From NCBI GenBank assembly GCA_902494465.1, contig CABUTH010000074.1:1-9115 (forward strand): DNA of 9,115 nucleotides. The letters are read 5' to 3'. Shown here one piece after another: positions 4,643 to 9,115 of this stretch. Position numbers and translations under genes: made by a program. The notes under the pieces are model-generated. The model was not told the origin of the DNA and did not search any database. It was given only the letters and a program-made list of their open reading frames with translations. Source of the stretch: an uncultured Collinsella sp. (GTDB lineage: Bacteria; Actinomycetota; Coriobacteriia; Coriobacteriales; Coriobacteriaceae). Position 1 is the first letter of the stretch. The number at the start of each line of letters is the position of its first letter.

Positions 4643-7600
4643 TTACTGATTGGTAGGTTCGTTACCCAGGTCTTGCGAGGCGAGTTTCTGTTCTTCGCTA
4701 AACTCGTCCGCTTCGGCGAGTTCTTCGGCGGTCGCTGCCCTCGGAGCGGACTCGTCGGCATCGCAATGATCGAAAACGAGTTGATAGGGGGCGATGTCGC
4801 GGCGGGAAAGCATGAGCTTTACCTCACGGCGCAAAGAACGCATGACGCTGCCGCGATCGGTCTCCTTGCAGGTGGCGACAACGCGAATGGTCATAGCGGT
4901 GCTGCTAAGGTCGACCACGCCCTTGTAGAAGGGTCCATCGATAATGGCGGGAACGCGGTCATGCACGCTTTTGAGCTCGTCTTTAAGCACATTTTCAACA
5001 TAGGGAAGAGATTCTCCCACCGGGATGGTGACATCTATGCTGGCGTAAGAATTAAGTTTTGTCATGTTGGTGACATTCGAAATCGAGCTGTTGCGTAGGA
5101 GCAGAACATTGCCGTTGCCGTCATTGATCTTTGTGGTTCGCACGCCAATCTCCATAACGGTGCCGGTATTGCCGCCAACCGAGATGACGTCTCCAACGCG
5201 GAACTCGCCTTCAAAGATAATAAAGAGCCCGCATAAGATATCCGTGATGAGGTCTTTGGCTCCAAAGGAGACGGCGAGCGTGATGATGCCTGCCGAGGCT
5301 AAAAGCGTTGCGGTATCGACACCCAAAACACCGAGGCACCAATAGAGCATAGCGATGAGAGTCCCGTATTTTGTCAGGCTCGAGAGAAGTCGACATATCG
5401 TCTCGCCGCGCGCTCCAAGCACGTTGGACAACATGCGAAGAAGCGCCTGCGCGATAGCGCACACTGTGAGAGCCACGCAGGCGTACATGATTGAAGCGGT
5501 GAGCGCGAATATGTTGAGACCGTGCTGCCAGTCGTTACCTAGGATGTAGGTAAATACCGAATTCGGGCCAAACAGAGCGTCTTTAAGCAAGACGGCCAAA
5601 AAGACGACAAACACCGCGATGCCGGTAAACCATCTAAGGACTGTGCCGAGTTTTTGCTCGGGGGTTTTGTCCTCCCATTTAAAGGAGATGTTGAGCCATC
5701 GGCCAATGGCGCTTTCGCTGTGTTTGACACGGCCATCGGACGTCGTGACGGTGATGTTTTGCCGTCTTGTCGCGAAATCGTCTTCGCGCTTCGAACGCTT
5801 TTCTTTGACTCTTATGGTGTCGAGCGTCAGCAAGGGGTAGATAAGGGCAAAGCAAATGGCGGCGATAACTCCGGTTGCGATGGTGAGCGGAACGCGCTGG
5901 TGCATAAAGGAGTCTTCGGGTGCCGCGACGTAAACGTAATAGTCGCCAGTCTCCAAGCAGGAGGCGTAGAGTTTTTGGTTGTCGATGTTGACGAAATCGC
6001 TAAAGCCGTCTGCAAGCTGCTCGTCAGTCAGTCCTATTTCGGATGCCTTTTTCCCCAAAAGAAGGTCGTTGGGATGATATGCGACGGTACCGTCTTTTTT
6101 CTCGATTGCAAAGGCGAAGCCTCCGGCGCCCGCCTTGATGCCATCGAGCACCGCGTCGATCTTGGTGCTCTTGAGCATTTCTTCTAAGCGCATGGGGCGC
6201 ACGGCAATCTGCACGATTCCGTCTGCAATGCCATCCTGATCGTAGAGTGCGACTCCGATGTACTGATATGTCTCGCCGGTGGTTCTGTTGATAGAGAGGG
6301 GCTGTATATATTCATCCTTGCCGCCCAAAAGCGAGCGGAACTCGTAGGAGGAGTCACCGTACTTGGTCGAAAGGCTGTAGGATCGCTGCGACGTGCTCGA
6401 GCTCGTCATATTGCCGTCGCCGTCGTAGAGATAAATTGACTCGATGTTGAGCGTTTTTGCCATGCTGTGCAGGTCGGCTCGCGTGGCGAGCTCTGGATTG
6501 TGCTCAACGATGTAGGCGATGATGTGGCAGGCAGTGGCATAGTGCTCGCTATATTGCCTCGTAAGTTCATCCTCGCGCAGCGCATTATTTTTGAGCGTTT
6601 GATCAATCTGCTCTAGGTGCTCCCGATTGACCGTCGCCTGGCTCGAAAGGGCAAAGAGCGTTTGCATATAGAAGGTTACTGCCAAAAGTAAGACGAGTCC
6701 CGCAATGGACAAGGCTGTTGCGCGCCTGCCCACGGAGGGGTTAAACCGAAGGTCGCGACCGATCTTGACGTACTCGTGATGGTTGTGGTCGTCATGTTCG
6801 TCATCCGCTAGGACAAACAGGTCATAGAGTGCCACGGCGGCGACGATTGCGATGAAGGCAAAGAGGATGACGCCCACGGTGATGTTGCGCGCGGAGGCGG
6901 TATCGCTTTCGGGAATGGCGAGAACGTAATAGGTGTCATCGACCAACTTGACGCGACAATACAGGCTTGTGTTTTTGACGGAAGTGATGAATGTCTTGCC
7001 GTCCTCAAGATTGCCAATGTCGATGCCGTTGTCGAGCGCATCGGTACCTATCATGCTCTGATCGGGATGGTAGGTGATCAGGTGCGTCTTTGCCGATACG
7101 GCGAGGACATATCCGTGGCTGCCGAGCGAGATGTTCTTGAGCATGCTCTCGGTCGAGCCGGTGTCCTTGACAAGGGCGTGCAGCTCTTGGGGATTTTGCT
7201 CTACGATGACCATGGTGTCGTCATCGATTTTGGCGGCATAGTATCGCGTGACCCAGTCTTGATCGGGAAGATCGACCTCAACTGGATCGGAGGGCTTGCC
7301 GGTCTCGAAGCACTGACGTAGCTGGTTGAAGCGGGCGCGGCTAAAATCGGCTTTGGTGTCAGCCGCTTTGGCGATGACGGAGCCGTCGCGTCGGGCAATG
7401 AGAACGTTGTCGACCTTGAGCAGGTCCTTGAACTCGGCCATTTTGGCATCGGTCGCTTCATAACCGGCATCGTTGGCCGCCATAAATGCGATGCTTGCGG
7501 CACGCGTGCGATACAGGTCATCAAATGTTTGGGTGTTGTCTTTCGTTTCCGACCGGGCCGTTTTAACGAGATCGGGGAGTTCGGCGGCAACGCGATCGAA

Positions 7601-7726
7601 TTCCAAAGCGTATTCCTCTTGCGATAGACGCGTTTGCATCGAGGCGAGTAGGAGTCCCATCGCTAACGTGCAGACGGCTACGGCAATGGCAAGCGCCACG
7701 GACTTTTGTTTTAGTCGCTTGGACAT
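4643..7726 (-). CDS. MscS-family mechanosensitive-type channel with two extracytoplasmic dCache-like sensor modules
   Basis: Membrane channel of 1027 residues, far longer than MscS (286). Predicted order: helix 9-29; extracytoplasmic module 31-280; helices 281-305 and 335-357 joined by a short cytoplasmic loop rich in Asp and His (DDEHDDHNHHE, 308-318); second extracytoplasmic module 360-610; helix 612-633; polar linker 634-695; then the channel part with helices about 696-716, 738-762, 782-803 and the pore helix 806-838. That gives eight helices with both ends in the cytoplasm. The pore and beta domain match MscS: GVDTATLLASAGIITLAVSF, then FEGEFRVGDVI and GTVMEIGVRTTKI. The C-terminal alpha/beta domain runs to about 990, with an acidic tail. 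The two outer modules are related (GYVLAV..YHPDQSMIG and GFAFAI..YHPNDLLLG), as in dCache sensors. A good AAGGAAG site overlaps the stop of the upstream solute-binding gene, implying co-translation. Ligand and gating are unknown. The MscS call is firm; dCache is by pattern. Confidence 0.92.
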   Translation of the reverse strand: MSKRLKQKSVALAIAVAVCTLAMGLLLASMQTRLSQEEYALEFDRVAAELPDLVKTARSETKDNTQTFDDLYRTRAASIAFMAANDAGYEATDAKMAEFKDLLKVDNVLIARRDGSVIAKAADTKADFSRARFNQLRQCFETGKPSDPVEVDLPDQDWVTRYYAAKIDDDTMVIVEQNPQELHALVKDTGSTESMLKNISLGSHGYVLAVSAKTHLITYHPDQSMIGTDALDNGIDIGNLEDGKTFITSVKNTSLYCRVKLVDDTYYVLAIPESDTASARNITVGVILFAFIAIVAAVALYDLFVLADDEHDDHNHHEYVKIGRDLRFNPSVGRRATALSIAGLVLLLAVTFYMQTLFALSSQATVNREHLEQIDQTLKNNALREDELTRQYSEHYATACHIIAYIVEHNPELATRADLHSMAKTLNIESIYLYDGDGNMTSSSTSQRSYSLSTKYGDSSYEFRSLLGGKDEYIQPLSINRTTGETYQYIGVALYDQDGIADGIVQIAVRPMRLEEMLKSTKIDAVLDGIKAGAGGFAFAIEKKDGTVAYHPNDLLLGKKASEIGLTDEQLADGFSDFVNIDNQKLYASCLETGDYYVYVAAPEDSFMHQRVPLTIATGVIAAICFALIYPLLTLDTIRVKEKRSKREDDFATRRQNITVTTSDGRVKHSESAIGRWLNISFKWEDKTPEQKLGTVLRWFTGIAVFVVFLAVLLKDALFGPNSVFTYILGNDWQHGLNIFALTASIMYACVALTVCAIAQALLRMLSNVLGARGETICRLLSSLTKYGTLIAMLYWCLGVLGVDTATLLASAGIITLAVSFGAKDLITDILCGLFIIFEGEFRVGDVISVGGNTGTVMEIGVRTTKINDGNGNVLLLRNSSISNVTNMTKLNSYASIDVTIPVGESLPYVENVLKDELKSVHDRVPAIIDGPFYKGVVDLSSTAMTIRVVATCKETDRGSVMRSLRREVKLMLSRRDIAPYQLVFDHCDADESAPRAATAEELAEADEFSEEQKLASQDLGNEPTNQ

Positions 7727-7738
7727 GGGTGGACTTCC

Positions 7739-8578
7739 TTAGTTCCATTTCTGGATGAGCGTATCGATTGTTTTGTCTTTGAGCATTGAGCGTACTTCGG
7801 CGGCAATCTTGGGTGAAAGCTCGGAGCCCTTCTGCGTTGCGACGGCGTAGCGCTGTGGGTTGATGCCGAAATCGGGCAGGACGGTGCGCTCGCCATCGAG
7901 ATAGGTTTTGGCAATTGCGCCATCGGTTGCCATGGCGTCGACGTCGCCGGCTTCCAATGCGTGGGAAAGCTCGGCGTAGCTTGCATATTGGCTCAGATGC
8001 CATGTGTCGTAGTCAATGTTGCCGCTCTTGGCATCCTGCTGACGGGGGATGCCGTCCGAAAGCCCCAGCTCCAAAAACTTCGCGGCAAGTTGAGGTGCAG
8101 CGTTTGTTCCGGATACCGTGCCAATTGTTCCGCCCTCAAGTTGGGAGAAGGATTGAATGAGCGATGTATTTTCGACAACAAGAATTACCGAGTCGGTGTA
8201 ATAGGCGGCAGAGAAGTCAAACAGTTTTTTGCGTTCGTCGCTTATCGAGTAGCACGCGATCAGACAATCGACTTTTCCCGACGAGAGCATTTCTTCGCGT
8301 GTCTCGGGCGTTACGGATGTAAACGAACAGCCTCCATAGCCTAGACGGTTTGCCAGCTCGTTGGCGAGGTCGATTTCGAATCCGTAGTACTTGCCGTTGT
8401 TGGGATTACGTTCGCTAAACCCGACGATATCCGAGCGGACGCCTACGTTCAGCCTGGCCTTGCCGGACATGCCGGAAGTGCTGTTCGAGCAGGCTGGTAG
8501 TACCACGGCTGCCAGCGTGGCTCCGGCTGCCGAGATTGCCAACCGGCAGGCCTTTCGGCGTGTGACTGAATGGTCCAT
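7739..8578 (-). CDS. Family-3 (amino-acid type) solute-binding lipoprotein, orphan of ABC partners
   Basis: Extracytoplasmic substrate-binding protein of the SBP_bac_3 family, 279 residues. A signal sequence has twin arginines (TRRKACRLAIS, weakly Tat-like), a hydrophobic stretch and a lipobox VLPAC, so Cys30 is probably lipidated and anchors the protein outside the membrane. Family signatures are GFEIDLANELANRLG at 66-80 and SISDERKKLFDFS at 111-123; Arg116 is the usual ligand-carboxylate contact. DAMATDGA at 214-221 has Asp219 where the family contacts an amino group. These suggest an amino acid or similar ligand. The start at 8578 is preferred because GAGG lies seven bases before it; an ATG two codons upstream overlaps that site. 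No ABC permease or ATPase gene adjoins it. Twelve bases separate its stop from the channel gene, so it heads a channel operon. It could still serve a transporter encoded elsewhere, or act purely as a sensor. Confidence 0.92.
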   Translation of the reverse strand: MDHSVTRRKACRLAISAAGATLAAVVLPACSNSTSGMSGKARLNVGVRSDIVGFSERNPNNGKYYGFEIDLANELANRLGYGGCSFTSVTPETREEMLSSGKVDCLIACYSISDERKKLFDFSAAYYTDSVILVVENTSLIQSFSQLEGGTIGTVSGTNAAPQLAAKFLELGLSDGIPRQQDAKSGNIDYDTWHLSQYASYAELSHALEAGDVDAMATDGAIAKTYLDGERTVLPDFGINPQRYAVATQKGSELSPKIAAEVRSMLKDKTIDTLIQKWN

Positions 8579-8611
8579 TTGCATTCCTCACGACGAATGT
8601 TCAGTCCTTTA

Positions 8612-8617
8612 ATGATA
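8612..8617 (-). promoter_or_regulatory. Candidate -10 element of the solute-binding/channel operon
   Basis: TATCAT on the minus strand matches five of six -10 bases and lies about 34 bases before the preferred ATG. The -35 region is not convincing. It sits midway between inverted copies of TCACGAC (8588-8594) and GTCGTGA (8639-8645), which may be control sites. Confidence 0.3.
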
Positions 8618-8759
8618 TGGACGGGCAAGTATGGAATGGTCGTGAAGCGGCGGGTAAACGGAGGGTTGAGGTGGAGGGCAATACCTTACGGGATTTGGTG
8701 CTTTACCGCTAAATAGATGCCCGCATTCTGCGATGGGCGGTGGGTCTTGCTGCATGTGG

Positions 8760-8765
8760 GACAAT
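8760..8765 (+). promoter_or_regulatory. Candidate -10 element of rsmJ
   Basis: GACAAT lies 65 bases before the ATG, in the block GACAATAGCGGACG, which nearly matches GACAATAGTGGGCG before the rlmA-type gene. No clear -35 is seen. If used, the leader is about 60 bases and includes GTGTCG (8779-8784), also present in the rlmA leader. The rest of 8579-8759 shows no gene. Confidence 0.4.
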
Positions 8766-8830
8766 AGCGGACGGTTGGGTGTCGACATAAACGGCGCTCA
8801 CGTATTCGTTTTGCTTGTTAAGGAGTGTCC

Positions 8831-9115
8831 ATGGGTGTCGTCGATCCCTTCTCTGTTGCTCGGGCCGCGGGGCTTGAGCTGATCGGGAAGTCCGAGGGCC
8901 TCACACTCACCGACGGCACGATGGAGCTGCGTGCCGATTTCGCCCGCATGCTTCCGCGGCTCAAACAGGGCCGTCTGCAGCAAGAGCTGCTGGTGAAGGC
9001 TGCGCGCACAAAGGGCATCGAGCGCCCATGGGCGATTGATGCCACGGCGGGCTTTGGTGAGGATTCGCTGCTGCTGGCGGCCGCGGGCTTTACCGTCGAT
9101 CTGTATGAGCAGGAT
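8831..9115 (+). CDS. rsmJ: 16S rRNA (guanine-N2)-methyltransferase RsmJ, N-terminal part
   Basis: SAM-dependent enzyme that, in E. coli, methylates N2 of G1516 in 16S rRNA of the small subunit. The window holds the first 95 codons, in frame to the edge; the family is about 250 residues, so about 60% is missing. The visible part has the family order: a short N-terminal region with TDGTMELRADF, then GRLQQELLVKAA, then SAM motif I at 68-76, AIDATAGFGED, close to the DATAGLGRD of known RsmJ proteins, and a following strand FTVDLYEQD ending in the acidic residue expected to hold the SAM ribose. AAGGAG lies five bases before the ATG. It is divergent from the solute-binding/channel operon. The alternative is another class I methyltransferase of the same superfamily; the DATAGFG motif with the preceding GRL block makes RsmJ most likely. 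Confidence 0.85.
   Translation, partial: MGVVDPFSVARAAGLELIGKSEGLTLTDGTMELRADFARMLPRLKQGRLQQELLVKAARTKGIERPWAIDATAGFGEDSLLLAAAGFTVDLYEQD

Noticed and set aside
5654..6187. 177-codon plus-strand open frame inside the channel gene
   Set aside because: Antisense to the second sensor module of the channel, whose frame is continuous for 1027 codons. No ribosome binding site or recognisable domain.
7739..8578. Part of a complete amino-acid ABC transporter operon
   Set aside because: Neighbouring genes on both sides were read; neither a permease nor an ATPase with Walker motifs is present in the window.

Overview
The window looks like chromosomal DNA from a high-GC, gut-type Actinomycetota, most likely a Coriobacteriia member such as Collinsella. 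That assignment is an inference from GC-rich codon use, strong AAGGAG-type ribosome binding sites, the protein style and GGGAC-type intergenic repeats. It was not tested by any search. No rRNA, tRNA, CRISPR array, transposase or phage gene was found. Coding density is high and no gene-free stretch exceeds 300 bases; the longest are 1247-1504 and 8579-8830.

Layout. (1) 1-1246, minus strand: a MATE-family multidrug/cation antiporter whose C-terminus lies beyond the left edge. (2) 1308-1449: a REP/MITE-like cluster of short repeats with a 21-bp imperfect hairpin. (3) 1505-2320, plus: an RlmA-type 23S rRNA guanine methyltransferase with an N-terminal zinc finger, followed by a second repeat-like hairpin and a strong intrinsic terminator. 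(4) 2459-2863, minus: a small four-helix membrane protein, divergent from (5) a LysR-type regulator at 3060-3995, plus. A perfect 18-bp hairpin separates the regulator from the next, convergent operon. (6) A three-gene minus-strand operon is read in the order 8578 to 4184. It encodes a family-3 amino-acid-type solute-binding lipoprotein, a 1027-residue MscS-family channel with two extracytoplasmic dCache-like sensor modules, and a paralog of the small four-helix protein. (7) 8831 to the right edge, plus: the start of rsmJ, a 16S rRNA guanine methyltransferase.

The most interesting part is the operon. A solute-binding lipoprotein of the kind that normally feeds an ABC importer has no permease or ATPase beside it. 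Instead its stop codon lies 12 bases before the start of a giant mechanosensitive-type channel carrying duplicated ligand-sensor domains. The inferred reading is a ligand-controlled channel or osmotic-release system: the lipoprotein presents or senses a small molecule, the dCache modules detect it, and the MscS pore responds. The four-helix protein would be an accessory membrane subunit, with a second copy next to the LysR gene. The rRNA methyltransferases at the two sides of the window share a promoter/leader-like block (GACAATAGYGG).
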